This document shows, in pieces, positions 1-10,872 of a stretch of 64,000 nt of DNA. The position numbers and the translations under genes were made by a program. The notes beneath the pieces were generated by a model that saw only the letters and a list, made by a program, of their open reading frames with translations, had not been told where the DNA came from and made no database searches. The stretch spans positions 19,776,001-19,840,000 of the forward strand of contig LR990050.1 in the NCBI GenBank assembly GCA_905147135.1, written 5' to 3'. The DNA is from Blastobasis lacticolella. Lineage: Eukaryota > Arthropoda > Insecta > Lepidoptera > Blastobasidae. Each line of letters begins with the position of its first letter. Within the stretch, counting starts at the first letter, position 1.

Positions 1-1585
1 TGCCGCCGGGGTGCCCCTTTTTTGCCATTTGATGTTAGTCGCCAATTGGTCACTTGCTTTGTGTCCAACGTGTAGGAGAGCCTTTCGACGGGGGGAGACA
101 GGTGATAGTTGGTTCGGACAGCTATGTGAATATTATATCTATCTACCCACCAGTTTTGACCACGAAGCTACGAGTGGCGTAAACTTAAATGTTTCAAATT
201 ATCATCATCATCCGAGCGGTTAATTTCGACTTCGTCCAGGGTTCGCTTTCCTACTTTTTCTTCACCACTTTGCCCACTGTGCTTGTATCTCAGGAGTCTT
301 CTCCCATTATGTTCATACTTATCTAATGCCAATAACGCCTTGTACATAGTTAACAAATAATAAAACAATTAATTAACGAAAGAAGAAACTAAAAAAAATT
401 ATAGTCTTTAAACATGAAATATGTATTTTGTTCATTTGTATAAAAACTATGTAAGTACATAGTGCACAATAATGAATTGATAAATAACGAAATAAAAAAC
501 TATAATAAATACAAATTAATATATATTATACATGCCATAGACAGTATAGCAGGCTAATTATACTCTTGACATCGGGACCGATATCGCCGGACTTATGCAG
601 CACGGATTTGAATTGAAAACATAGAACAGCCCTCTTTTCCGTCGGGGAATAAAAATAACAATTTTATCGGGAATCTATCAACCTCTATTGTTTGACTGAT
701 TGACAGTCTCATTACATCTAATACGGGCTTATCCCAATATAGTAATCGTATCGTAATGAAATCAGGGGATCGAATATAAACTGATTAGATCAGCTGTTTA
801 CTTTAGCGCGGCAAAGGGTGGCATCGCAGACGCCATGTGTGAATGTCGTTTCATTTGCAAAAATTAATTACTTAGGTACTTTAAGTTGATACATGTATGG
901 CTATTGAATAAAGTAGAGTTTTTACTTCCTGCTTCTCTTATACAGATACGCAATAAGTACTCATATCAATCATATTAGTTATAGACCAGTAACCTAAGCG
1001 TAGACCTGTGCCTAAGTTTAGTGGGCCTAATATTCGTCAACGCTGGGGACCCTGAGACTGGTTGTAGCTTACTGTAGCAAAAAAAATATACACACATCAG
1101 GAGTAATCATCAACCTCAAACCAAAATCTTTGTGAATTTGTGTACTGGATAAATTAATAAAATAAAACAAATACTTACTAGTCTTTATAAAATATTTATA
1201 ATAACCAAAAGACAAATCGGAGTGTTAAAGAAAAGGTTTTAAGGTTCCACCACAATTGACAGAAGTTCCGCATGAAACCATCTCATATAAAATGGTTAAA
1301 AGCCAAATACAAACTGACGGTTTATATACCGATATCGAAATATCTCCATAGGAGATTATTTACTTAAGTAAACATAAAATTCAATGTCACGCAAAATCAA
1401 GGGCCTGCATAATTGATCGATAGGGTTCTGATTAGTTAATTAGGCTTAATAAATCTCCAGTTCCGATATTAATAAACTAATTAATAATACCCATTAACTC
1501 GTCGGTAAATAAAACCCAATATCTTGCCGGCAAATAAAACCCTGGAATTAGATATACAAACATATGGACGTGAACGCAGATAATT
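1..1585. other. AT-rich non-coding stretch, no gene recognised
   Basis: No credible ORF. Two repeat scraps are visible. Positions 595-660 resemble the 3' end of the dispersed repeat seen again at 53540-53757 and 57600-57845 (ending like TCGTCAGGGGCTAAAAAT). Positions 1030-1070 hold the motif CTGGGGACCCTGAGACTGG, which recurs at 23940-23975 and 62200-62235. The rest looks unique. Confidence 0.5.
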
Positions 1586-1915
1586 TTACGATAGTGAAAT
1601 CAGAGACGAAAACATCAACTTACCTCTAGACAGACCCAATCTTGCAAAATCTTCCCCGTAGAGCGCCAGCTCCCAACAGACGTCAGTGACCAATTCTGTA
1701 AATTTTGCTCTGTCCTTGGCCCATCTGGATAGAGAGGTTGCATCCTTGATATTAGTCCACTTCTTTATATTATCAGGCCAGTTGATCCTTTTTCTCCCAC
1801 TTCCACTTTTCTTATCTATTATACCTACTATTATTAGTTTTAGGAGATTATATTGACAATTACGGCATATGTGTCCAAAGAATGTAGTATTTCTTGTCTT
1901 CATAATGGCTAACAG
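1586..1915 (-). pseudogene. LINE (non-LTR retrotransposon) ORF2, C-terminal fragment
   Basis: The open frame (1586-1903, plus a few codons upstream) carries a pattern typical of the far C-terminus of insect LINE reverse transcriptases: KTRNTTFFGHICRN, then a GSGRKRINW block, then an IKKWTN...WAKDRAKF stretch. The fragment is about 100 residues long; the RT palm and endonuclease are missing. An in-frame TAA lies just upstream of the first methionine, so this is a truncated relic. The tail after VTDVCWE is probably 3' sequence read through. The exact clade (RTE- or CR1-like) cannot be settled by eye. Confidence 0.75.
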
Positions 1916-2283
1916 TTACTTTTTCTTGCAGTCGTTAAAATGATTAGTGCAAATAAGATTGATTGATTGATGATTGAGAGATTGACGATGATTCTCTGCT
2001 CAGAATTTTCTCTGCTTCGAGCACGATAAGTTAAAAATTGAATCTGACGAAATACTTTGGAAAAAGAACCAGACATCGAACCAAACTACGTTGGAGCCAA
2101 ATGTTAAAGGACCAGTAGTAAGAATTGTAGCGATTTCGTTACACTACACACAACCGTAGTACATTTCCACAAACTTATCTGACCAGCTGACGGGCGGGGC
2201 TGCTGGCAATAACATGATCATAATATTAACAGTTCAAATACATTTCAAAATTAATTCCCCTTATTTTTACACAGTTCCATTTT

Positions 2284-2462
2284 TGACCACCAGAGGGCCT
2301 ATCGGCTATCTCAGTGGACAACGGAATTTGACATAAAAAAATCTGACACTACTCTAATTTGGTAGACGCTATTGCCAGTTTTCAACGTAGATGACGTGGT
2401 GTAGAATTATCTAGTGTCAAATACAGTTGTCAACTGAGTTAGCTAATAGCCCCGCTGGTAAC
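2284..2462 (+). mobile_element. Short TIR element (MITE-like), copy 1
   Basis: The ends are imperfect inverted repeats (about 30 nt, beginning near ACCACCAGAGGGC and ending near CCCCGCTGGTA). A second copy lies in the opposite orientation at 58469-58668, sharing the centre (CTAATTTGGTAGACGCTATT and the flanking CAACGTAGATGAC). It has no coding capacity. The transposon superfamily was not identified. Confidence 0.6.
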
Positions 2463-2756
2463 TTTGTAGCATTGTAACATTATCTTGACAACCCTAACCG
2501 GCCATAGACTAATCACGTACGCAAATACAGACGCGTCTGCCCTTTGAGGTATACTAACGCAATTTGCGACGCGCGAGATTGGGCTCTACCTTACCTATTG
2601 GGTTATAACGGTTGGATGTAATGCATGGTAGCGTGTATGGAAATCTGGTTGAATTGGAACAGCTAAATAAATAATCCGCTTATTACACCAATCTCACATG
2701 TAAAAATATACATTCAAAATTGACATGGACACATAACTACAAAGCTACAAAGCCTT

Positions 2757-2815
2757 TAAGTCCACCTTTGTACTATTTTGTGCATAAAGTATAAATAAAT
2801 AACTAGTTTACTATT
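2757..2815 (+). repeat. LINE 3' tail fragment
   Basis: TTTGTACTATTTTGTGCATA followed by an AATAAATAA-type tail. It matches the 3' end of the LINE relic ending near 41915 and a reverse-complement copy at 52290-52340. Confidence 0.6.
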
Positions 2816-2884
2816 ATAAATAACTAGTATAATGTACAACTCTTATTAATAACTAACTATTATCAATTTTTATCGTTACCTGTG

Positions 2885-2965
2885 TTATTGGGAACCGTTT
2901 AATGGGGCCACACTCAGCATAAGCCACGGCTGATGCCATGGCGCTGGTTTTCAGTGGGTTGTCTC
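2885..2965 (+). repeat. Dispersed repeat fragment (weak)
   Basis: Shares CACTCAGCAT and GCGCTGGTTTTC-like motifs, in the same order and orientation, with 12270-12370. Identity is low and the element type is unknown. Confidence 0.35.
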
Positions 2966-3049
2966 TCACTCTTTTTGCTAAAGGTAGTATTTAAAATTGC
3001 TTTATCTACACTCATAGCGTAAAATTCCAATTACATATTCGAAAACAGT

Positions 3050-3545
3050 AAGGGTACTCTTTTTTCACGCCAACTATAAAATTTTAAAAAGTTACTTTTC
3101 GTTACAGCATTTCCCATATTATTTTCATTAAAGCTGTATCGTAAAATAACTTTTTAATCATTATGCTACACTTTTATTTTTTAATTTTTAGTCGGGCGCC
3201 GGGCCACGGCGTAATGTAGGCTAAATACTTAGATGTCTTTAACAAATTCAAATTCAAAATTGAACAGAATATTTTTTGTAATTGTTGTAATTTGTGTTTG
3301 TGAATGTTTTTTCTTATTTTAAGCAAATAAATAGATAAATATGAAAGTAGTAAAGTGAATTTCCCGCCGCTTGATATCCTCGACGTATAGATACAACAGA
3401 ACTGACTCGCAGCTTACTTCCAGCAAATTTGAAAAAATTATGGGTACGAAATTTTAACATGAAAATATGAGTGAGGATAAAGTAGTGTATGCAACTGCAT
3501 ATAATTAGGTATTATATGATAGTTGCATAAACTACTATTTTAATA
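3050..3545 (+). repeat. Dispersed repeat R1, copy 1, with an imperfect hairpin
   Basis: Two blocks of this repeat reappear in the same order and orientation at 56110-56475. Shared landmarks are TTTTTTCACGCC, AAAATAACTTTTTAAT, TCGGGCGCCGGG, GAAATTTTAACATGAAAATA and TATGCAACTGCATATAATTA. The last block contains inverted arms (GTAGTGTATGCAACT ... AGTTGCATAAACTAC, 14 of 15 matching). No ORF; class unknown. Confidence 0.7.
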
Positions 3546-4425
3546 CACTTGTTTTTTCTAAAAATTCATTCCTTATTTAATATTTTGAACACTTTACTTT
3601 ATGTATTTGATAGTTTTATTGACAAATGTTTATTTTAAGTCCACTGTTATTATTAAATGCTCCACTTTGATTTATTAACTTTTATCTGTCACAAACGATT
3701 GCAGACGATATTTACACCACTGGTTGCAAGACTGACTAATTTTATTGTAACTTAACACTTAGAAATTAAATCAAAATTTATCGTAGGAGGACGACGTTTA
3801 TCTCGCAGCGCCATCTGCCGGACCCTCAAACTTCCACACAAATCGCACCGATCTGATTTGTATGAAGAAGATTTATTTCTACGAAATCAGCAAGGTTGTA
3901 GAACAGAAGTTATTTGTACCAATTATAGGATTACTATGTCACAAGGTTGCTATTGACTTACAAATCACCAAGTTAGATTAATGCACCCAGATATAAGCTC
4001 CTCAGTCACATCACAATACCAGACAATTAATCTTAAAATCAGAGCACAGGCACAGCAGAAAACAAAACCGCGAGGTACGAATTCCCCGATCCGAATTTGC
4101 GAACTAATTTCATTCCCCCTAATTGAATAGCCGGAGTTTGGCCAAACTTGTCCAGAGGCGGAGCGATCCCACAGGCAGTCCCACTGTTGGGAAGCCTCAC
4201 TAGTCCTCAGTTACAAAGCTGAATCCTCGATACAGCGCGCCATAATACGGCGACGAACATTTTCAAGCAAAAGTTTTATAATTTACCATTTCTGGCTTCA
4301 TTTAATTTTCAGTTGTAGTGCCAGATCTGTGAGTCCTGTAACTGATAGAGATGTCTTATAGATAGGTTCACTGTTGTACATGTTACAATATAGTACAAAC
4401 GCTCTGCATAAATAATAAAAATTTA
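3546..4425. other. Non-coding, nothing recognised
   Basis: AT-rich sequence without convincing ORFs, structured repeats or matches to the other repeat families of the window. Confidence 0.4.
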
Positions 4426-4711
4426 CGAGGGCCCGGTGTCCGTCATGATCATCCATGATTTGGCAGATCAGGTAATTACAGTGGAGCAACTGCCATCTGA
4501 CCTCCGTGACCCCGCTACCAGGGGAACCTGACCAGATTGGATCATGGATAAACATTCAGTCGCCTAAATGTGCAGGTTTCATCACGATGTTTACCCTTGT
4601 CGTAAGAGCATCGGTTAGCATTCAACTAATGTACATAACTCAGAAAAGAGTCATTCGAACCCGGTACCTCTCACTTACGAGTCGGATACCTAGCCCATAC
4701 GGCCACCGACC
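4426..4711 (-). mobile_element. SINE-A, nearly full length (tRNA-derived)
   Basis: On the - strand it starts with a tRNA-like head (GGTGGCCGTATGGGCTAGG, then a B-box-like GGGTTCGAATG). The family's diagnostic body follows: a TGAATGT...ATCATGGATAA-type middle, CCCCTGGTAGCGGGGTCACG, and the GATCTGCCAAATCATGG block. It ends in the family's GGGCCCTCG-like 3' region. The same body recurs at 20640, 37541, 41078, 44941 and 47362. No coding role. Confidence 0.8.
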
Positions 4712-5154
4712 AGCCACAAAATTTCGATTCAAATACAAGGACACCGAAAGTGTTGATTGAGTTTCAAAACAATACAGTTGTAACGGCTTCTTAACAGCTT
4801 AATTAAAACCGGGTGAAACATCCAATCAAAGTACAGCGGGCTATAAAACTGGAAATCACCAGAAATATCGCCTATTGCTTACTTAATTCGTTTGTTTTAA
4901 GCCCTTCGAAGTGTTTATTAACTTTGTGCCGGACGAGTTGGAGCCGCAATGAAAATCTTATTTTAGAATGTGGTGGGCCAACAAAGACTTCTAGAAGAAG
5001 TACATTTACAGAATATATAAAGTTTATAGGTATTAGGAAGTACAGAAGACAGCACGTCACCCTACCCACCACTAGTATAGCATGGTCTAGTTTTATAGTG
5101 AATGCGTATACCTCCTTCCTTAGTAGAAGATTTTGACATAATCCGCACGGTAGG

Positions 5155-5335
5155 CAGACGGGTCGGAGATCGCAATACGGAAAATACTCAACAGTAAGCG
5201 CTGCTGCCCATGTTCTTCTGGTCTGCCAAGGTTCTAGCTGGATAGCCTCTCAGCTCTTGTCGCCTTGTACGACAGAAGCAAGTCTAACGAGTTGGTGCTA
5301 TTCTACTCTGCGGGATAGGACACCCACGGCAACAA
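5155..5335 (+). repeat. Repeat family D, degraded copy
   Basis: Carries GCTGCTGCCCAT, TCGCCTTGTACGACA and TGGTGCTATTCTACTCTGC in the order seen in the better copy at 19545-19835. Probably a SINE or LINE 3' fragment. Confidence 0.55.
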
Positions 5336-5430
5336 ACACCTGCAAAATGTGTTTCAATAGTCAGAGCAATTACAGGCAAAGCACTTCTTCTTAGTCCCTG
5401 TGAATTGTCGCAAACGCGGTTGAATCGTAG

Positions 5431-5500
5431 ATATCATGGGCGACAGTAACAGCTTACCATCAGGTGGGGTGTCTGCTCGTTTGTCACTGCGTAGCATAAA
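5431..5500 (+). repeat. LINE 3'-end fragment
   Basis: CTTACCATCAGGTGGGGTGT followed by CTGCTCGTTTGTCACT. This is the 3' end common to many LINE tails here (compare 62864-62936 and 60180-60250). Confidence 0.55.
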
Positions 5501-5531
5501 TTAAACTTCAAAGTCTACTCATTTTTGAAGC

Positions 5532-5832
5532 GGGAAACTATAGCTTAGATCGCGGACTGCTAGTGGTTGTTCCTAATAAATGGCACCCAAACAGGGACCT
5601 TAGAAGCAGAATGAAAAATCAGTTGTAACGTTGTAGTATTTGCCACCGTTATAAGAAGAATTATGAAATGAATACGCGTACCTATTCAAGGATACTGTTT
5701 TTAATTTTTCAGTCCCTGTTTGGGCGCCATTTATAATTGTCTCTTTCTTCTAAAAAGACTTAAAAATCGTGCGCGACAACGATAACAATGTGAGTAAAGG
5801 AGGTGGTTGTTCTTTAGTGCCTATAGTTTCCC
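5532..5832. mobile_element. TIR/foldback element with inverted tRNA-Lys-like motifs
   Basis: The outer arms are a perfect 12-nt inverted repeat, GGGAAACTATAG (5532-5543) and CTATAGTTTCCC (5821-5832). Inside is a second inverted pair: TGGCACCCAAACAGGGAC (5581-5598) against the complement of TGGCGCCCAAACAGGGAC (5712-5729), one mismatch. The latter is complementary to a tRNA-Lys 3' end plus CCA and looks like a retroelement primer-binding site. No ORF. The inverted arrangement argues against a plain LTR relic. Confidence 0.6.
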
Positions 5833-6781
5833 TATTGGCTTGATTAGATTACTTGCAGTATGTACAAAAAAATATTAATATTAATTAGGCATAATTTTTC
5901 ATGTGTTTATAAGTACATAGTTTTTAAGCCATATTCAGCACACTGTACTATCACGCTCAATAAAATAGTATTACATTTACTATCAAAACGTACTTCACGT
6001 ACCTACACATTTAATAAACATTCGACAACACAGCTTCATTAACAGACCCAGCGCCCGGCAACCCTACAACACAATCCGCCTCATTACCGAATTGGATCCC
6101 GCGCGCGTCCGTTTTCGGTCAATTCTTCCTATTTTAATATTCGTATTATGGACACGGCGGTCCCGTCAGAGGCAATTATCGGGGATTCCCCGCTCATTGA
6201 CAGCGTTATGTTACTGCGAGGGCAGAATGCGTAATGATCCGCTGTAATGGGATTCAAATTACTCATTCGTGCCGAATTGCTTCGGTAATAATTTTAGTTG
6301 CGATTTCCAGTGCATGAGTGGGCGGACCTTTGCCTTCAAAAATTCAAAGGCCTGTTGAGTGCTCATTTGTGCTCTAGGTATGGAGATTTGCTCTTCGTCA
6401 TTTATCATGCCCTTGTACGAAATTCATGTAAGTGGTACTTTTCACTTAAATAAAATAGAATAAAAAATTAAAAAGGTATTTATTTAGCATTTAGCTCAAA
6501 CATATAACACTAAAAATAATAACATAAAATTAAAATAAATGAAAATAGGAAAAAAAAAGAGAAAAAAAAATGAAAATATAAACCTATAAACACTAAACGC
6601 TAAAAAGGCCAAAGCTCAGTTCCGCAGATACGCGAAGGTGCCTACGAACCTGCTATTCTGCCTTGGCCTACAAAATTACACAGAATAAAATTTGTTATAG
6701 ACACAGACACTATAAATAAATAAATTTAATAGATTTCTTTAATAGTGACGTGATGGAGTTCTTTTCTCATAGGGGCAGTAT
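5833..6781. other. Non-coding; includes a GC-balanced unmatched block
   Basis: 6040-6310 is markedly less AT-rich than its surroundings, matches no repeat family noted here, and holds several TAAT motifs. 6440-6700 is A-rich low-complexity DNA. No gene recognised. Confidence 0.4.
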
Positions 6782-7254
6782 TTGGCCGTCTTACTAATAA
6801 AAAGTACTGTTCTACAAGCGTTCAACGCCTTTATATATAACACAGTCGTTAGTAACACGGCGTGCGTATAAACTTATCTGGCACAATGACGCCGCGTTGC
6901 GTCGCTGTTGCGAAATTTGCATTGCCGCCAAACTTAACGATATTTCAATTGGTGACACTTAGTTCCCTAATTTTGGTCACCTGGTCAAATGAGTTTGTGG
7001 TCACGTGTGTGAAACTTGACAGAATCCGACAACGGACTTTCCGAGATAATCACTCCACAAACTATCTGACCCGGCGGCCAAAGCTGTAACTAAAGGTCGC
7101 CATTTTGAAATGTCTTGTCAATTACAACAACAGCGATGTTGTCACCGGGTCAAATAAGTGTTGCACCTATCAAAAGTATTTTGACATAAGCCTTGTATAC
7201 TCTCGTTAAATGAGCGTTCAACGTATGAAAATTTTTTATTAGTAAGGCGGTCAA
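6782..7254. mobile_element. MITE with 22-nt TIRs
   Basis: The ends 6782-6803 and 7233-7254 are inverted repeats with two mismatches (core CTTACTAATAAAAA). The interior carries repeated GTCACCNGGTCAAAT motifs. The block GTTGTCACCGGGTCAAATAA is shared with 43850-43980. It encodes nothing convincing; the short ORF at 6862-7089 is taken as chance. Confidence 0.65.
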
Positions 7255-8352
7255 TGTATACCTGGGACCTACCACAAAACGTGACCGTATTAGTTACGTA
7301 GATCAACTAACTATTTCAAGTTCACATCTAATTGAGCCTGGTACAGAGCTGTTTGGGCCTGGTTGCGCACGTGTCGCGGCCCTGTAAGCATTCCTTTGAT
7401 CCGACGCAAGCAGACGAGCGATTTCGGATGCGTGTGGATCACGCGTCCAACAACAGCTTACGATAAAAATATAATTGTTGCGATTTTAAATAGGATTCAG
7501 AATTACATTGTAATATAGATGTCATTTATTGAAAATAATGGATTGTAACTTCGTTATTAAGCTTCATTAACTTAATTTATCACCCCCGTTAATAACCAAA
7601 CAGCCATTACACAATTATCTATTTTACAAAACATTGTTTTCTTCCTATGGCTTACCTTAGATAATGATATATATCCCATCTATGAGCTGGAGCACCGCCA
7701 TTCCAGCTTGGTTGGTTGGAGTATAGTCGACAAGCTCCCATGCTCACATATGGTATTGAGCCGCCAAGCCAGCGGAGGGAGGGATGTCGCCTCTCTTTGG
7801 TGTTCTATCGCTTGTATCTGACGACTGAATTCAGAAGCAAAAAGCATGAGAGTAAGTCAAAGTGGTATGTATAATTATAGCTTATGTAATAACGTTCAGT
7901 TTTGTGTCACGCCTTCTGGAGAGCAGAGCGAAGTGACAACTATTTATGTGTTACAAAAATGGACTTTATTCTATGAGCAATAGAGCATTCCTCTTTAACT
8001 GGCTTTCACGCTTTTTGGTTCTGAATTTAGGCGACTAAATTGCTTACAAGCTTCGGCGTTTAAAAACCCGCCATCCCGCCCGCCCGTGAGCCCAGCTAAG
8101 CCCCGCGGGACCATGCCGCCTGCCGGCTCAACATTATCATTTGACACTGCGTTTATTTAACTACACCAGCCTCTGTTTCACGACAGTACTATTGTATGTT
8201 TGTTTGCACAGCATTTAATACTCGTAGGAACTTTAGCAGTTGAATGAGATATTCGGGGTGGCTCGGATTGGTTTGGTATGGCTTTTTGTGTGCTTTGGGA
8301 ATGAATAGATGGGGTGACTGTGTTTGTAAGGGTTGTATGGTCATTTAGATGG
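7255..8352. other. Non-coding, no gene recognised
   Basis: Includes a GC-balanced block near 7350-7450 and a CCGCC-rich block at 8065-8135, neither matching the repeats noted here. Nothing else identified. Confidence 0.4.
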
Positions 8353-8780
8353 TCAAAAAGTCGGCGATATGTCTTAGTCTGGCTTTTGTATAAGTAGCTA
8401 TATATTTATAAAGGTCCGGCAACCCAGCCTATAAGACCAATAACGTTGAGCTATATGTCATTAGAAATGATTTTTCATTTTGTACAACAATTACTATGGC
8501 GACAACTCTCGAATCACAGTGGGTCAAGTTATGGTCAATTAAAGTAAATACCACTTTGTGTTAATTAAACAACTGGAAAACTTTTAATGTAATTGATCAT
8601 AATTTTTTCCCCACAACTATTCAAAAGTTGTCGCTTTAGTGAAAGATATAGAAAATGAAAAATCCTTTCCAACGACATATCGCTCAACGTTATTGGTCAT
8701 ATAGGCTGGGTTGCCGGACCTTTATAAATATATAGCTACTTATACAAAAGCCAGACTAAGACATATCGCCGACTTTTTGA
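8353..8780. mobile_element. Foldback MITE: near-complete long palindrome
   Basis: The left arm from 8353 (TCAAAAAGTCGGCGATATGT) and the reverse complement of the right end at 8780 are identical for about 80 nt. With increasing mismatches they stay alignable for about 190 nt each, so almost the whole 428 bp folds on itself. There is no coding capacity and no clear target-site duplication. The superfamily was not determined. A transcript of either strand would form a long double-stranded hairpin. Confidence 0.85.
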
Positions 8781-8904
8781 GCATCATGGGTTCATACATT
8801 TCTGCCGGTCCTCCTTTAGGGAATAATTATTATTTTAATTTCCAAAAAAAATACAGAATTGTAGCAGTGAATAAAATGAACAATAAATCTGAAATTTTTT
8901 ACAC

Positions 8905-8985
8905 CTTTTTTTTAAGCTACGTGGTAACAAACGAGCAGATAGCCCACCTGATGGTAAGCGGTAGGTGACTGTCGTCCATAACATC
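8905..8985 (-). repeat. LINE 3'-end fragment
   Basis: Reverse complement of the CTTACCATCAGGTGGGCTAT / CTGCTCGTTTG tail seen in + orientation at 5431 and 62864. Confidence 0.5.
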
Positions 8986-9089
8986 TACAATTCATGCATT
9001 TAAGTTACAGACAACAATAATGCAGAATCGCAATGCAAAACTTACTTAGTACGTTTAGAGAGAGTCTCTTAAATAAATATTCTACATTT

Positions 9090-9245
9090 TTTTTATGTTA
9101 TACGGCAGACAAACAGGCGAGCTGGCCATCTGATGGAAAGTAGTTACTACCAGGGGCGCTACCAATGCGTTGCCCACCTCTGAAGAGACCTCTAACATAC
9201 CTCTCGAACGATCCCATGGCGTAGTCCAAAAGCAAAGTACAGTCA
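9090..9245 (-). repeat. LINE 3'-end fragment with T-rich junction
   Basis: Contains TTATACGGCAGACAAACAGG, a CATCTGATGGAAAG block and GCGTTGCCCACCTCTGAAG, shared with 38565-38765 (same strand) and, inverted, with 21055 and 42288. The run of T before it fits a poly(A) tail on the - strand. Confidence 0.65.
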
Positions 9246-9617
9246 AAGCCCCAACTCACATACAACTTAAAAATAACACAAAAACTTTCCTACAAAGTAA
9301 ACCGGCACCGTATCAAAACGGCTAGTTGAATTAACCCTTCAACAATAGCTTTATTCACACCGGAGCGAAACTTAAGCCGGTCTTAATCCGTTTTTATCCG
9401 GATTTTTTGGACCCCATTTTAGGGGCCCGGTCAGCGGAAGGGCCCACTTATTTAACGATGGAGACGCCAAAGAGTTGCCTTGTTGATTATTTATTCAACA
9501 GTGTGGAAGGGCCACTATTTGGATATATTTTTCTAGTAAAATTTTGATAAATACGGAAATTATTTCGAAGCCACTGAGCGGTGGGATTTTGAAGTAGATA
9601 GATTGATTGTGAGCTAA

Positions 9618-9718
9618 GAGCATCGATAGGCTAGTGGTTAAGGGTTCCGACTCATACGCGAGAGGTCCGGGTTCGATTTCCAATGCGGACATGTACCAAT
9701 GACTCTTTCTCAGTTACG
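9618..9718 (+). mobile_element. SINE-A head fragment
   Basis: tRNA-like start (AGGCTAGTGGTTAAGG), a B-box-like GGGTTCGATTTCC, then ATGTACCAATGACTCTTTC, the junction found in other SINE-A copies. The body is missing. Confidence 0.7.
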
Positions 9719-10828
9719 TAAGCTGGGTGTTTTAAAGGGCCTATTAAACCATGCGATATTCACTCTGTCTTAGTAAGTCTACGAGCAGTGCAATTAGAGT
9801 AAGTCATGTTAGTTAGTCTAATTAGTATGTCCGAGCGGCGTCGGTCGCGCCAGACTGAATATCGTGTTGTGCTATAAGAGTTAGACCGTTCGCAGTACAG
9901 TGTTGCCGCGGGCGAAACAAAAAAAAGACCGAAAGCGAATCAAAAATTACCCTGAAAATTTAATTTAAATTTGATGTAAACTTATATTTTTGTTCTTGTA
10001 TGTAAGCAAGTGAATTATTAATATTTTCTAGAAATTATGGAATGTTGTTGTATTTGGAACTGAAAGATATTTTTTTCGAATACCTTTATGGGTTACTAGA
10101 TCTTTATCTATGTAGGTAACAATATTCAGCGCAGTGTAATATAGAGCTTGTCTAATTAGACAGCAACACTGTCTAATTAGTCGAGACTGAATATCACGTA
10201 ATGTTTAAAGTGTGAAGTTTCAAGTTTAATATTCTGCTTGGCAAATTCTTGTGCCAACTTATACTTAATACTATGGTACTACGACATTTTGACTTAAAGT
10301 AAGTATAACACAAATATAAAGACGAACTAAATATTCCAGCACATTCGAATACAATAGATTGTCAGCCAAATGTTAAAGGTCCGTCTACACTGGCCGTGTA
10401 TCCGGGGGACCCGGATATAAAGGGGCCCCAACCCCTCGGGAGGACCTTTTGATGCTGCTAATGAAATTCGTGACCTTACACAGACGATGTAACTAGTTCT
10501 TTTTGACATACATTTTCTTATAGAATACGAGTTGGAGAAAAGTTTGGATTGGGATCGCGAACTTTGTTCTTTCGCACATCCCTCGAGATTTTATTTCACT
10601 CTTAACATATTTATATGTTTGAGACTGCGTGTATAACATTTCAAGGCGTAATATCTTTTTTTTTCTTTCTATTTTATTATTATTTAATAGTATGGTCAAA
10701 TAAACAGACAGCTATTATTTTAAGTGACTATATGTTATTGTTTTTAAAAAAATCGTTTTATCTATTATGGTTGGTATTATGAAGTCGGTTACAACAGGAA
10801 AAATAATTTAAGATGATAAAATCCTGAT
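9719..10828. other. Non-coding, no gene recognised
   Basis: Contains the perfect stem-loop annotated at 10152-10180 and a GGGG/CCCC-rich patch near 10405-10445. No repeat match found for the rest. Confidence 0.4.
10152..10180. repeat. Perfect 12-bp stem-loop
   Basis: CTAATTAGACAG, loop CAACA, then CTGTCTAATTAG. The stem is perfect and each arm carries a TAATTA core. Its role is unknown; it may be the tip of a decayed transposon. Confidence 0.6.
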
Positions 10829-10872
10829 AAAGCTGTGTGAATTTGTCCAAGCTTATTTATATATTTATTTAT
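10829..10872 (+). repeat. SINE-B 3' fragment
   Basis: GCTGTGTGAATTTGTCCAAG followed by TTATTTAT repeats, as at the ends of the copies at 15653 and 60609. Confidence 0.5.

Noticed and set aside
5581..5729. Pair of LTR retrotransposons marked by two primer-binding sites
   Set aside because: No LTR pairs, polypurine tracts or gag/pol frames are near; the two motifs are in inverted orientation inside a TIR element.
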